Notes under the pieces: model-generated | Seen by the model: only the letters and a program-made list of their open reading frames with translations | The model's database searches: none | What the model was told of the DNA's origin: nothing | DNA from: JAKALD01 sp963817785 | GTDB lineage: Bacteria; Pseudomonadota; Gammaproteobacteria; Burkholderiales; SG8-39 | Reading direction: 5' to 3' | DNA: 64,000 nt | Assembly (NCBI GenBank): GCA_963817785.1 | Contig: CAWFPL010000002.1 | Span: 1,426,001 to 1,490,000, forward strand | Position numbers and translations under genes: made by a program | In this document: positions 26,791 to 36,068 of the stretch, piece by piece | Position numbering within the stretch: the stretch's first letter is position 1 | Layout of the letters: each line of letters begins with the position of its first letter

Positions 26791-26968
26791 CTAAATTCTC
26801 CTTTTCCTGGGTGTCGTCGCGAAGGCTAGACTCGCCCTCTTAACATACGCTTAAGACCGCCAAATGGTGCCGAAGTTGCAGGCCGCAACGCCGCGGCGGG
26901 GGTGCCACCAGTGCGCATCCTACGCCAACGGTAAAATGGGGCACGATGCGGGCAGTACAAGCGGCAGC

Positions 26969-27056
26969 GGAGAGTTGGCAGAGCGGTCGAATGCGGCGGT
27001 CTTGAAAACCGTTGACCCGCAAGGGTCCGGGGGTTCGAATCCCTCACTCTCCGCCA
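26969..27056 (+). tRNA. tRNA-Ser (TGA)
   Basis: Acceptor strands GGAGAGT and ACTCTCC close, GCCA is encoded at the 3' end, the anticodon loop CTTGAAA gives TGA at 27003-27005, and the long variable arm expected of a class II tRNA is present. T arm GGGGGTTCGAATCCC. Confidence 0.97.
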
Positions 27057-27139
27057 TCCCCCCGGCTGCGCTAAGTCTCGAATCCGGCGCGGAAATCCTG
27101 TAGAATCCGGCACTTTTTGCGGCACCGGCACGAGCATTC

Positions 27140-28396
27140 ATGGCGCTCATCGTCCAGAAATACGGCGGCACCTCGGTGGGGTCGGTCGCGCGCATCCGGA
27201 ACGTCGCGCGGCGCATCGCCAAGTGGAAGGCGGCCGGGCACGACGTGGTCGCGGTGCCCTCGGCGATGGCGGGCGAGACCAACCGCCTGATCGCGCTCGC
27301 GCGCGAGATCCAGCCGCAGCCCGATCCGCGCGAGCTCGACGTGGTCGCCTCGACCGGCGAGCAGGTCACGATCGGGCTGCTCGCCATGGCGCTGCTCGAG
27401 CTGGGCATCAAGGCCAGGAGCTACACCGGCTGGCAGGTCAAGGTGCTGTCGGACTCGGCGCACACCAGGGCGCGCATCGTGTCGATCGACGAGGCGCGCA
27501 TCCGCCGCGACCTGAAGGACGGCCAGGTGGTGGTGGTAGCCGGCTTCCAGGGCGTGGACGCGAACGACGACATCACAACGCTGGGCCGCGGCGGCTCGGA
27601 CACCTCCGCCGTGGCCCTCGCCGCGGCGCTCGGGGCCGACGAGTGCCAGATCTTCACCGACGTCGACGGCGTGTACACCACCGACCCGCGCATCGTGCCC
27701 GAGGCGCGGCGGCTGCAGACCGTCACCTTCGAGGAAATGCTCGAGATGGCGAGCCTGGGCTCCAAGGTGCTGCAGATCCGCTCGGTCGAGTTCGCCGGCA
27801 AGTACAAGGTGCCGACGCGCGTGCTCTCCAGCCTCACCGACCCGATGATGCCGGTCGCGGAAGAGGCTCGCGCGGGCACGCTGATCACATTCGAGGAAGA
27901 CCCGCACATGGCGATGGAAAAGGCAGTCATCTCTGGGGTCGCGGCGCAGCGCGACGAGGCCAAGGTCACGGTGCACGCGGTGCCCGACAAGCCGGGCATC
28001 GCCTACGCGATCCTCGGGCCGATCGCCGACGCCAACATCAACGTCGACGTCATCGTGCAGAACGTCAGCCATGAAGGCATGACCGACCTGTCGTTCACCG
28101 TGGCGCGCGCCGACCTGCCCAGGGCGATGAAGATCCTGAAGGAGCAGGTGCAGCCGCACATCAAGTGCAAGGAAGTGACCGGCGACGACCGCATCGGCAA
28201 GGTGTCGATCGTCGGCATGGGCATGCGCTCGCACGCCGGAATCGCGTCGAAGATGTTCCGCACGCTGGCCGAGGAGGGCGTCAACATCCAGATGATCTCC
28301 ACCTCGGAGATCAAGATCTCGGTGGTGATCGACGAGAAATACACCGAGCTCGCGGTGCGCGTGCTGCACAAGACCTTCGAGCTCGATCAGGAGTAA
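27140..28396 (+). CDS. lysC: Aspartate kinase
   Basis: 418 residues: N-terminal kinase motif VQKYGGTSVGS, DITTLGRGGSDTSAVALA and the FTDVDGVYTTDPRIVP loop, then two ACT domains (KPGIAYAILGPIADANINVDVIVQN and SHAGIASKMFRTLAEEGVNIQMISTSEIKISVVI). It catalyses the first step toward lysine, threonine, methionine and diaminopimelate, and the ACT pair implies allosteric control by lysine and/or threonine. It is flanked by two tRNA-Ser genes. A TAGAAT -10-like box lies at 27101-27106. Confidence 0.97.
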   Translation: MALIVQKYGGTSVGSVARIRNVARRIAKWKAAGHDVVAVPSAMAGETNRLIALAREIQPQPDPRELDVVASTGEQVTIGLLAMALLELGIKARSYTGWQVKVLSDSAHTRARIVSIDEARIRRDLKDGQVVVVAGFQGVDANDDITTLGRGGSDTSAVALAAALGADECQIFTDVDGVYTTDPRIVPEARRLQTVTFEEMLEMASLGSKVLQIRSVEFAGKYKVPTRVLSSLTDPMMPVAEEARAGTLITFEEDPHMAMEKAVISGVAAQRDEAKVTVHAVPDKPGIAYAILGPIADANINVDVIVQNVSHEGMTDLSFTVARADLPRAMKILKEQVQPHIKCKEVTGDDRIGKVSIVGMGMRSHAGIASKMFRTLAEEGVNIQMISTSEIKISVVIDEKYTELAVRVLHKTFELDQE

Positions 28397-28466
28397 AATC
28401 GCGCTTCGCTCGGCAGACATGTCCTCGCGGCCTCGCGGGGGTCGCGGAGCGAGCGTTGTGCGGCAA

Positions 28467-28560
28467 GGAGAGATGCCCGAGAGGCCGAAGGGGGCGCCCT
28501 GCTAAGGCGTTATACGGGCTTAAACCCGTATCGAGGGTTCGAATCCCTCTCTCTCCGCCA
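28467..28560 (+). tRNA. tRNA-Ser (GCT)
   Basis: A class II tRNA of 94 nt with acceptor GGAGAGA...TCTCTCC, 3' GCCA, anticodon loop CTGCTAA with GCT at 28501-28503 and a long variable arm (TTATACGGGCTTAAACCCGTAT). It lies 70 bases after lysC. The next 250 bases (28561-28814) hold no gene that I can support. Confidence 0.96.
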
Positions 28561-28814
28561 GCGACGCCGCGCGCCATCCTCCCGGCGCGCCGGCGAAATC
28601 GAAAGCCGATGCAGCCGGGCTGGGTAATGCGCGTGTCCGTAGCCTGTGTATATGCGCAATGCCGCGGGACGCGTTGGTCTGCGCAAACCCGATGTCGCTC
28701 GCGATTGCGGTCGATGCGCGCGGCGCCTTGGCGACGGGCTGCACTCGATTGCATCGGCTGCGGCTAGAATGCACGTCTGCCGTAGTACCTCCTTTCCTAC
28801 TTCCAGGATTTCCC

Positions 28815-29321
28815 ATGAACATTTCCATGTACCAGGCGAGCGTTCCGCGCTTCGTCAACACGCTCGGCAACCTGTCGAACATCCTCGACAAGGCGCAGGC
28901 TCATGTCGACGCCAAGAAGCTCGAGCCTGCCGCGCTGACCGGCTATCGCCTGTTCCCCGACATGCTGCCCATGACCAAGCAGGTGCAGATCGCTTGCGAT
29001 ACGGCCAAGGGAGTGGTGGCGCGCCTGGCCGGGGTGGAGATCCCGGCGTATGAGGACAACGAGAAGACACTGGCCGAGCTGAAGGCGCGCATCGCCAAGA
29101 CCGTGGCCTTCATCCAAACCGTGACGCCGGGGCAGGTCGACGGCAGCGAAGACAAGGAAATCGTGATCAAGCGCGGCGACAAGGAAACGCGCTACAAGGG
29201 CATGCAATTCCTGCTCGGTCATGCACTGCCGAATTTTTACTTCCATGTCGCCACGGCCTACAACATCCTGCGCCACAACGGCGTCGAGATCGGCAAGCGC
29301 GACTACCTGGGAAATCCCTAG
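28815..29321 (+). CDS. DUF1993 family protein
   Basis: 168 residues from ATG 28815 with an AGGA ribosome site; the frame is open upstream but the conserved family start is MNISMYQASVPRFVNTLGNLSNILDKAQAHV. The LFPDMLPMTKQVQIACDTAKG and FYFHVATAYNILRHNGVEIGKRDYLG motifs mark DUF1993, a helical DinB/four-helix-bundle-like family of unknown activity. No clear operon partner; a TAGAAT box at 28765-28770 suggests its own promoter. Confidence 0.87.
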   Translation: MNISMYQASVPRFVNTLGNLSNILDKAQAHVDAKKLEPAALTGYRLFPDMLPMTKQVQIACDTAKGVVARLAGVEIPAYEDNEKTLAELKARIAKTVAFIQTVTPGQVDGSEDKEIVIKRGDKETRYKGMQFLLGHALPNFYFHVATAYNILRHNGVEIGKRDYLGNP

Positions 29322-29379
29322 GCGGCCGTAGGCCGGGCGACGCGAAGCTAAGCGGGAGCGGCCGGGCCTTCCGCGACCG

Positions 29380-29856
29380 TCAGGTCCTGCGGTGCCGCGC
29401 CTTCTCGGCGAGGCGATGCCGCTCGTGCAATGAAGCCGCGGCGTCCACCTGCTCCGCGGCGGGCCAGGATGCGAGCGCTTGCCTGAGCGCCGCGTGCGCC
29501 ATCGCGACGTGCGGATCGTCCTGCACGTACCACCAGTAGTGCTCCGCGAATCCGTCGGGCGTGTTCGCGGTGCTGGAGATCGCGATCACGTGCTCGACGG
29601 CCGGCCGCACCGCGCTCGAGAGCTCGTCCGTCAGCGCCGGGCCGGCATCGCGGGCCATGTCCAGGTCGACCATCAGCTCCGAGAGCGGCCGCAGCCAGGC
29701 GAAATGCGGATCGGTCGCGAGCAGCTGCACGAGCCGCCCCGCGCCGAGCGATTCGAGGTGCTCGCTTTCGTAGTCGCGCCGCGCGCGCTCGATCAGCGCG
29801 CGATGCAGCTCGCGGAGCGCCGCGGTGAGTCTTTGCCAGTCGGCCGCGTCGGCCAT
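29380..29856 (-). CDS. Conserved hypothetical protein
   Basis: 158 residues from ATG 29856 (MADAADWQRLTAALRELHRALIERARRDYESEH). A TTG at 29871 overlapping the stop of the upstream FMN reductase gene is an alternative start. The predicted content is alpha-helical with a striking HYWWYVQDDPHVAMAHAALRQAL segment. I do not recognise a named domain. It directly follows the FMN reductase and is probably co-transcribed. Moderate confidence that it is a real gene, because codon bias matches this frame. Confidence 0.62.
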   Translation of the reverse strand: MADAADWQRLTAALRELHRALIERARRDYESEHLESLGAGRLVQLLATDPHFAWLRPLSELMVDLDMARDAGPALTDELSSAVRPAVEHVIAISSTANTPDGFAEHYWWYVQDDPHVAMAHAALRQALASWPAAEQVDAAASLHERHRLAEKARHRRT

Positions 29857-29867
29857 GAGCGCCGCGC

Positions 29868-30437
29868 TCAAGCCGCACGGGTCCGGCCTGCGCGCACGTA
29901 GGCCACGAAGCTCTGCATGAATTTGGCGAGGGCCTCGCGCGTGGCCGCGTCGACGATCGCGCCGTTCGCGTCGAAGACGCTCGCGGCGCGCGAGACGAGG
30001 AGGCGTCCCCCGGACCACAGGTCCGACCCGAGCGTGCGGAAGACGGGCAGCCACGCCGTCTGCGCAAGAGTGGTGCCGAATCCGCCCGGGGACGCCCCGG
30101 CGATCGCGACGGGCTTGCCGCGGAACACGCGGGCGCTGTCGGCCGGGGGGCGCGAGAGCCAGTCGAAGGCGTTTTTCGCCACGCCCGGAACGCTATTGTT
30201 GTACTCCGGCGTCGCGAGCAGCAGGCCGTTGGCACCGGCGATCGCGTCCTTCAGGCGCGCGACCGCCGCGGGGATGCCGTGGGCGGCCTCGGCGTCGCCG
30301 TCGTAGAGCGGAATGCCCGCGATCGACTCGATCCGCAGCTCGCTGCCGGCGGGCATCGACGCGGCGGCGGCGCGAAGCAAGGCCGAGTTGTACGAGGCGC
30401 GGCGCAGACTGCCCGACAGGCCGAGGAGGGTGATCAT
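29868..30437 (-). CDS. NADPH-dependent FMN reductase (ChrR/ArsH-like flavodoxin fold)
   Basis: 189 residues with LGLSGSLRRASYNSALLRAA (FMN phosphate loop), LLATPEYNNSVPGVAKNAFDWLSR and GKPVAIAGASPGGFGT, the hallmarks of the NAD(P)H:quinone/FMN reductase family. Such enzymes reduce FMN, quinones, azo dyes or chromate by two electrons, often as oxidative-stress defence. It lies downstream of the marR remnant on the same strand, so MarR-type control in the intact ancestor is plausible. Confidence 0.87.
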   Translation of the reverse strand: MITLLGLSGSLRRASYNSALLRAAAASMPAGSELRIESIAGIPLYDGDAEAAHGIPAAVARLKDAIAGANGLLLATPEYNNSVPGVAKNAFDWLSRPPADSARVFRGKPVAIAGASPGGFGTTLAQTAWLPVFRTLGSDLWSGGRLLVSRAASVFDANGAIVDAATREALAKFMQSFVAYVRAGRTRAA

Positions 30438-30510
30438 GGACGTACTCCCGTGGAATGCAACGAGCTGCCGAGGCCGATGCGCCTAGGATAGCAGGCGCGG
30501 CGTTCCAGAA

Positions 30511-30529
30511 AGCGCGGCCCGGCCGCGCT
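30511..30529 (-). terminator. GC hairpin after marR remnant
   Basis: AGCGCGGCC and GGCCGCGCT form 9-bp complementary arms one base apart (effective loop of 3-5 bases), followed on the minus strand by TTTC. It starts at the marR stop codon. Confidence 0.5.
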
Positions 30530-31075
30530 CAGGGCCTGTTCAGAGGCTCGAACGCGGCGTCCTCGTCCTTGAAGGCCAGATCGTCCAGCAGCCTGGTCAT
30601 CGCCCGGTCGAGGTCGCCGAGCAGCGCGTCGGGCAGGCGCGCCAGCGCATCCGGCAGGAGCGCCGAAGGAACGCGCTTCGCCTTGGCAAACACGCGGCGG
30701 CCCGCCGCGGTGAGGCGCAGGCGCACGACGCGCTGATCCTGCCGGTCGCGCGCGCGTCAGCAGAGCCTTGCGCTCCAGCTTGTCGAGCAGGTTGCTGGCC
30801 GTGGACACGTGCAGCGACATCCTGAGCGCCAGTTCGGCCACGCGCAGCGCCGGGCTGCGCGCGAGCTCGGTGAGCGCCCACAGCTGGGCCGGCGAGACCC
30901 CGTAGGCGGTCTCCACCCAGCGGGAGTGCCGTTGCGAGGACTTGAACAGGACGCGGAACTTGCGCAACACCTCGGCCAGGCGACGGCTCCGGATTGCTCG
31001 CCCGGTGCCGGCCGGCGCCGCCCGCCGAGCGCTGCGCGTCGTCCGTTTGCGCGTTCCGTCCGCCACGCGAAGCAT
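30529..31075 (-). pseudogene. MarR-family regulator broken by a frameshift
   Basis: The first frame starts at ATG 31075 and encodes a basic leader and the MarR winged helix (FKSSQRHSRWVETAYGVSPAQLWALTELARSPALRVAELALRMSLHVSTASNLLDKLERKALLTRAR). In the wing, at a (CG)5 run (30747-30756), the reading moves into another frame that continues DRQDQRVVRLRLTAAGRRVFAKAKRVP and the C-terminal dimerisation helices to the TGA at 30529. A gain of one base or loss of two explains it; a sequencing slip in the repeat is possible. The intact protein would have about 180 residues. It is divergent from a luciferase-like gene. Confidence 0.8.
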
Positions 31076-31110
31076 TCTAGCAACCCCGCTCGAGCAACCC
31101 CGTTGCGGCA

Positions 31111-31132
31111 AATAGTTTCCTAGAATACTATT
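31111..31132. promoter_or_regulatory. Palindromic operator-like site between marR and LLM oxidoreductase
   Basis: AATAGT and ACTATT arms are separated by ten bases containing the near-symmetric TTCCTAGAAT, in the 72-base divergent gap. It is AT-rich in a GC-rich setting. Position and symmetry fit a MarR-family operator that would control both directions. Confidence 0.55.
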
Positions 31133-31147
31133 TTCGGGAGCGAGGCC

Positions 31148-32143
31148 ATGGCTGCCGCTGCAGCCGTGCGCGGGCAACGCGGAGGGCGCGGCGTGAAATT
31201 CGGCGTGCGGCTGGCGGTGCAGGGCGAGATGGGGGCGCAGGGGCAGGGCTGGGACCTGGCGCGCAGGATGGGCGTGGAGGCGGAGGCGCTGGGGTTCGAC
31301 AGCGTCTGGCTGCCCGACCACGTGATGAACGCCCACATGAACGTCAAGACGCCGATGCTCGAGAGCTGGACGGTGCTCTCGGCGCTCGCCGCGCTGACGC
31401 AGCGCGTCGCGTTCGCTGGGCACACCTTCAACAACTCGCTCCGGCACCCCGCGCTCATGGCCAAGATGGCGGCCACGTTCGACGCGATGTTCGGCGGCCG
31501 GCTGATCTATTCGCTCGGCTCGGCGTGGTTCCGGCGCGAGAGCGAAAGCTACGGCCTGCCCTGGGAGGAGCACGACGAGCGGGTGGCGCGGCTGCGCGAG
31601 GCGATCCTCATCGCCAAGGCGTTGTGGACGCAGGAGGAGGTCGATTTCCACGGGCGCTACTACACCCTGAAGGGCGCGCATCTCGCGCCCAAGCCGGTGC
31701 AGCGCCCGCACATCCCGGTCTGGGTGCCCGGCGACTCGAGCGCCATCCGCGACCTGGCTGCCGAGCTGGGCGACGTCTGGCTGTTCTACTCCAAGCCGCC
31801 GGAGACCATCGCCGCGTACGCGGCCGACATCGCGCGCAGGCGCGGCGGCCGGCCGATGCCGATGGCCGCCTCGACCGTGTGCCTCGCCGGCCTGGTGGAC
31901 GACGGCGTCACGCTATGGAGCGTGCGCTACGCCGAAGAGCGCAAGCACCGGTTCGCCGTTCCTCCGACGCCGGAGGACGTCCTGACCGAGAACCTCTGGG
32001 GCAGCGTCGAGCAGTGCGTGGAGCGCATCCGCGCCTGGGAGGCGGCGGGGATCGAGCATCTGATCATCCAGCCCATCCCGCCGCTGGAGGGCATGCGCTA
32101 CTTCGCCACCGAGATCATGCCGGTGCTCCGCGGGCACCGCTAG
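31148..32143 (+). CDS. LLM-class flavin-dependent oxidoreductase
   Basis: 331 residues of the bacterial luciferase-like TIM barrel: VKFGVRLAVQGEMGAQGQGWDLARRMGVEAEALGFDSVWLPDHVM, TQRVAFAGHTFNNSLRHPALMAKMAATFDAMFGGRLIYSLGSAWFRRESESYGLPW and WVPGDSSAIRDLAAELGDVWLFY. Such enzymes use FMNH2 or F420 to oxidise small substrates, for example sulfonates, aldehydes or aromatic compounds; the substrate here is unknown. ATG 31148 has GGGAG at proper spacing; a GTG about 45 bases downstream is an alternative. Probably controlled from the adjacent palindromic site. Confidence 0.85.
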   Translation: MAAAAAVRGQRGGRGVKFGVRLAVQGEMGAQGQGWDLARRMGVEAEALGFDSVWLPDHVMNAHMNVKTPMLESWTVLSALAALTQRVAFAGHTFNNSLRHPALMAKMAATFDAMFGGRLIYSLGSAWFRRESESYGLPWEEHDERVARLREAILIAKALWTQEEVDFHGRYYTLKGAHLAPKPVQRPHIPVWVPGDSSAIRDLAAELGDVWLFYSKPPETIAAYAADIARRRGGRPMPMAASTVCLAGLVDDGVTLWSVRYAEERKHRFAVPPTPEDVLTENLWGSVEQCVERIRAWEAAGIEHLIIQPIPPLEGMRYFATEIMPVLRGHR

Positions 32144-32206
32144 CAGCGGTGTACGGAGTCATGGCCTGCAGCGGCGAAGGGCGACACCGGGTATCGGACG
32201 CAGCCG

Positions 32207-33619
32207 TCAGGCCGCCTGTTCCTCGATCTGGCAGATCTCCTCGAGCGTCCGGCCGCGGGTTTCGATCCCCAGGACCAGCACCACCAGCGCCGCGATCACG
32301 AAGCTGGCCGCTCCGAGCGTGAACACGCCGGTATGACCCACCGTGCCGATGATGTAGCCGATCACGATCGGCCCGGTGATCGCGCCGATGCGACCGAACG
32401 CGGAGGCGAGCCCGGCTCCGGTCGAACGGGCTCGGGTCGGATACAGCTCGGGGGTGTACGCATACAGGCATGACCACATGCCGAACATGAAGAACTGCAT
32501 CACGAAGCCGCTCACGAACAGCGCGGCCTGGTTGGTCGAGTGCCCGTAGACGTAGGCCATGACTGCGCTCATGAACAGAAATATTGCAGTCGTGGGCTTG
32601 CGCCCGACTTTCTCGAGCATTTGGGCGGCGACGTAGAAGCCTGGAATTCCCCCGAGGCTGATCAAGGTGATGAAGCCGATCGATTTCACCACCGAGAATC
32701 CATGCTGGCCAAGGATCACGCCCAGCCACGAGGTCAGGCCGAAATACCCGAGCAGCGCGAAGAACCACAGCGTAAACACCATGATGTTCGCCTTGAGATA
32801 GAAGCGGGAAAAAAGCACCGCCAGCGGATTGCGGGTTTCCAGCTTCGTTTCCCCGAGGTAGGGCTTCGGCGACGGCAGGGCCCGGCCGTAGGCTTTGGCG
32901 ACGCCGGCCTCGATTTGCGAGGTGACGGCGTCCGCTTCCTTGAATCGATGGTGATCGGCCAGCCACCGCGGCGACTCCAGAAGGCTGCGCCGGACCCAGA
33001 ACACCACCACCGACAGGGAGCCGACCACCGCGAACACCCAGCGCCACCCTGCGAGCGGCAGCACGGTGTAGGCGATCACGCCGGAAATCACGAATCCGAC
33101 TGCCCAGAATCCTTCCATGAAGGCGATGTACTTGGCGCGCTGGCCGGCCGGAATGATCTCCGACAGCACGGCCTGCGCCACCGGCGCTTCGCCGCCCACG
33201 CCGACCCCGATCAGGAAGCGAAACACCATCAACGACCCGACGCTCCAGGCCCCGGCGGCGAGGAAGCTCGCCAGTCCCCAGACGATCATCGTGCTCTGGA
33301 ACGCGATCCGCCTGCCCATGAGATCGGAGAGCGAGCCCGCAAGCAGGTTGCCGACCAGCTGGCCGAGGAAGGTCATCGACGCCAGAAAGCCTATCTGCAC
33401 CGGCGTCAGATGAAAGTAAACGGTGAGCGCCCCGATCAGAAAGACCAGCAGCGCGACGTCGACCTGATCGGCGAGCCACGCGGTCGCGACGATCGCAAAC
33501 ATCTTCTTCTGGTACGAGGTCATGGGCAGTCTTTCCAGGCGCCCCGGTACGTTGACCCGGGCCGCCTCGGCATGGGCCCACGCGGAATCGGTCGTGCTGT
33601 TTGCGGACGGTTGGTTCAT
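32207..33619 (-). CDS. MFS transporter (metabolite:H+ symporter type)
   Basis: 470 residues from ATG 33619, which has a perfect GAGGAGG site; an upstream start is possible but unconserved. Twelve transmembrane segments; motif A between TM2 and TM3 (GSLSDLMGRRIAF), an acidic DQVDVALL in TM1 and the loop-6 region ESPRWLADHHRFKEAD typical of the sugar/aromatic-acid porter branch. Substrate unknown; the closest flavour is the AAHS or sialate-porter-like groups. It begins a minus-strand cluster with TauE and Tct transporters, though 160 bases separate it from tauE. Confidence 0.87.
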   Translation of the reverse strand: MNQPSANSTTDSAWAHAEAARVNVPGRLERLPMTSYQKKMFAIVATAWLADQVDVALLVFLIGALTVYFHLTPVQIGFLASMTFLGQLVGNLLAGSLSDLMGRRIAFQSTMIVWGLASFLAAGAWSVGSLMVFRFLIGVGVGGEAPVAQAVLSEIIPAGQRAKYIAFMEGFWAVGFVISGVIAYTVLPLAGWRWVFAVVGSLSVVVFWVRRSLLESPRWLADHHRFKEADAVTSQIEAGVAKAYGRALPSPKPYLGETKLETRNPLAVLFSRFYLKANIMVFTLWFFALLGYFGLTSWLGVILGQHGFSVVKSIGFITLISLGGIPGFYVAAQMLEKVGRKPTTAIFLFMSAVMAYVYGHSTNQAALFVSGFVMQFFMFGMWSCLYAYTPELYPTRARSTGAGLASAFGRIGAITGPIVIGYIIGTVGHTGVFTLGAASFVIAALVVLVLGIETRGRTLEEICQIEEQAA

Positions 33620-33779
33620 GGACGATCTCCTCCTCGTTCGATCGATGCTCGCGATTCGTTTCTTGTCTCGCTGCGACTCGGCAGGCGGCAACGGACAATA
33701 TCTTCTCGCCGACAATTAACGCAACACCTATCAGGCGATTGGTTCGCAGAGTCGCGCGAAGCGCTGCATGCAGTGGTTC

Positions 33780-34514
33780 CTAGAGCGCAAACGTTTTGAG
33801 CAGGATCGAGATTCCGCTCACGATCAGCAGCAGGTACACGCCGCGGCGCACCTGCTCGGCGGAAAACGTGTGGTGCAGGCGGTTGCCGAGGAACAGCCCG
33901 GCGAGCACGCAAGGGTACAGCGCGATCCCCAGCAGCAGCAGGCGCCCGTGGAACATGAGCCCGGAGGCCGCGTAGGCCGCGACGCGGCCGCCCGAGCTCA
34001 GGATGAACAGCGTCGCGATGGTCGCGCGGAATTCCGACTTCCCCTCCAGCCGGCGCGACAGGTACAGGACGTAGATCGGCCCCTCGGTCCCGAACAGTCC
34101 GCCGACCAGTCCCGCCACCACTCCGGTGGGGAGCGCGAACGCCCGGCTCAGCCGCTGCCGGGGGGCCGGCCGGGTGAAGCCGTTGATCCCGAACCCGAGA
34201 ACCACGGCCCCCAGTGCGGGCAGCAGCCAGTGCGACGGCAGGTGGGCGAGCAGATACACCCCCAGCGCGATGCCCACCGCCATCCCCGGCACGATGCGCC
34301 AGAGCTCGTGGGTGGCGGCGAGGCGCCGCTCCCTGAAGCTGAGCGTGACCGCGGCCAGGAAGCCGAGCGTGGCGACCAGCGGGATCACGACCTTCACCGG
34401 CAGCACGAACGACAGCATCGGGATGAGCAGGATCGCGGCGCCGAATCCGGTCAGCCCGAACACGACGTACGACAGGACGACCGCCGACGGGACGACGAGC
34501 CACAGCACGCTCAT
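33780..34514 (-). CDS. TauE/SafE family sulfite exporter-like permease
   Basis: 244 residues with eight hydrophobic helices, GFGAAILLIPMLSFVLPVKVVIPLVATLGFLAAVTLSFRERR and the second half repeat TGVVAGLVGGLFGTEGPIYVLYL, the two-fold motif of TauE/SafE. Members export sulfite, sulfoacetate or related organic anions. Starts 33 bases downstream of tctA on the same strand, so it is likely part of the same transcript as the tripartite transporter. Confidence 0.85.
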   Translation of the reverse strand: MSVLWLVVPSAVVLSYVVFGLTGFGAAILLIPMLSFVLPVKVVIPLVATLGFLAAVTLSFRERRLAATHELWRIVPGMAVGIALGVYLLAHLPSHWLLPALGAVVLGFGINGFTRPAPRQRLSRAFALPTGVVAGLVGGLFGTEGPIYVLYLSRRLEGKSEFRATIATLFILSSGGRVAAYAASGLMFHGRLLLLGIALYPCVLAGLFLGNRLHHTFSAEQVRRGVYLLLIVSGISILLKTFAL

Positions 34515-34547
34515 CCCGGCCGCGCCTCTACGGGCAAGCGGCGCGCG

Positions 34548-36065
34548 CTAGGCAATTTGGGGCACGCCGGACCTGCGCCGCTGCCTGCGCAGATAGGCGA
34601 CGACCTGGACCAGGATCAGCAGCGCGCAGGCGCCGATGAACCAGGCGCTGATCGGCCGCTCGACGAACACGGCCAGGCTGCCGCGCGAGAGCAGCAGGGC
34701 GCGGCGAAAGTTCTCCTCCATCATCGGCCCGAGCACGAAGCCCAGCAGGATCGGCGCCACCGGGAATTCGAGCGCGATCAGGACCGCGCCCGCGATGCCG
34801 AAGGCCAGCACTTCCGCCACCTGGAACAAATCGGTCCTGGTGCTGAACACGCCCACCGCGATGAAGAACAGCGCCGACGGGAACAGGTAGCGATACGGCA
34901 CCTGCAGCAGCTTGACCCACACGCCGATCAGCGGCACGTTGAGCAGGATCAGCAGCACGTTGCCGACCCAGAAGCTGGCGATCAGCCCCCAGAACAGGTC
35001 CGGATGCTCGGTGATCAGCTGCGGGCCGGGCGTGATGCCCTGGATCATCAGCGCCCCGAGGATGAGCGCCATGATCGCGTCGCCCGGAATCCCGAGGCAC
35101 ATGGTCGGGATGAAGTCGACCTGCGTCTTGGAGTGAGACGCGGCCTCCGGGGCGGCCACGCCCTCCAGCGCGCCGTGGCCGAAGCGTTCCGGGTGCTTCG
35201 AGATCTTTCTTTCCAGCGCATAGGCGAGAAAGGTGGTGATCGTGGGGCCGGTCCCCGGCATCGCGCCGAACAGGGTCCCGACCAGCGTTCCGCGCAGCAT
35301 GGGGAAAAAGGATTTCTTGAGCTCCGCCATGCTCGGCCGCATGTCGCGCAGGCGCACCCTGGTGCCGCTGCCCACGACCGTCGTGCGGTTCACGTTCAGC
35401 AGGAAGTCCGCCACGCCGAACAGGCCCATGCAGATCGCCACCAGGTCGATCCCATCGGCCAGCTCGGGCACGTTGAACGTGAAGCGCAGGACGCCGGTGT
35501 TGACGTCGGTCCCGACCACCCCGCACAGCAGCCCGATCAGGGTCATGGCCACGCCCTTGAGCGGCGAGCCCCGCGACATCGTCGCCCCGGCGAGCAGGCC
35601 GAGCAGCATGATCGAGAAGATGTCGCTCGGCCCGAACGCGAAGGCTGCCTTCACCAGCAGCGGCGAGGTGAAGATCATCACCAGGATGCCGAACGAGGCG
35701 GCGAAGAACGAAGCGATCATGGTGATGCCGAGCGCCGTGCCGCCCTTGCCCTGCCTGGTGAGCGGATAACCGTCCAGGCAGGTCACCGCGTGCGGCGGAT
35801 GGCAGGGCAGGTTGAGCAGGATCGCGCCGATGGCGCCGCCGTATTGCGAGCCGTAGAAGATGCCTGCCAGCATCAGGATCGCGGCCACCGGGTGCAGCAC
35901 GTAGGTCAGCGGCAGCAGAATCGAGATCGCCGACAAGGCGCCCAGCCCGGGCAGCACGCCGATCAGGTTGCCGACCAGCACGCCGAACAGCGACCACATC
36001 AGGTTGTGCGGCTCGAGCGCGACCCCGAAGCCGTACCACAGATCCGCCAGGGTCTGGTGCAGCAC
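34548..36065 (-). CDS. tctA: Tripartite tricarboxylate transporter large permease TctA
   Basis: 505 residues, about 12 membrane helices. The family signature GVLPGLGALSAISILLPLTYVLHPVAAILMLAGIFYGSQYGGAIGAILLNLPCHPP and its internal duplicate LFGAMPGTGPTITTFLAYALERKISKHPERFGHGALEGVAAPEAASH are both intact. With TctB and a periplasmic TctC it imports carboxylates driven by ion gradients. The start is 3 bases past the tctB stop. Confidence 0.94.
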   Translation of the reverse strand: MLHQTLADLWYGFGVALEPHNLMWSLFGVLVGNLIGVLPGLGALSAISILLPLTYVLHPVAAILMLAGIFYGSQYGGAIGAILLNLPCHPPHAVTCLDGYPLTRQGKGGTALGITMIASFFAASFGILVMIFTSPLLVKAAFAFGPSDIFSIMLLGLLAGATMSRGSPLKGVAMTLIGLLCGVVGTDVNTGVLRFTFNVPELADGIDLVAICMGLFGVADFLLNVNRTTVVGSGTRVRLRDMRPSMAELKKSFFPMLRGTLVGTLFGAMPGTGPTITTFLAYALERKISKHPERFGHGALEGVAAPEAASHSKTQVDFIPTMCLGIPGDAIMALILGALMIQGITPGPQLITEHPDLFWGLIASFWVGNVLLILLNVPLIGVWVKLLQVPYRYLFPSALFFIAVGVFSTRTDLFQVAEVLAFGIAGAVLIALEFPVAPILLGFVLGPMMEENFRRALLLSRGSLAVFVERPISAWFIGACALLILVQVVAYLRRQRRRSGVPQIA

Positions 36066-36068
36066 CGC

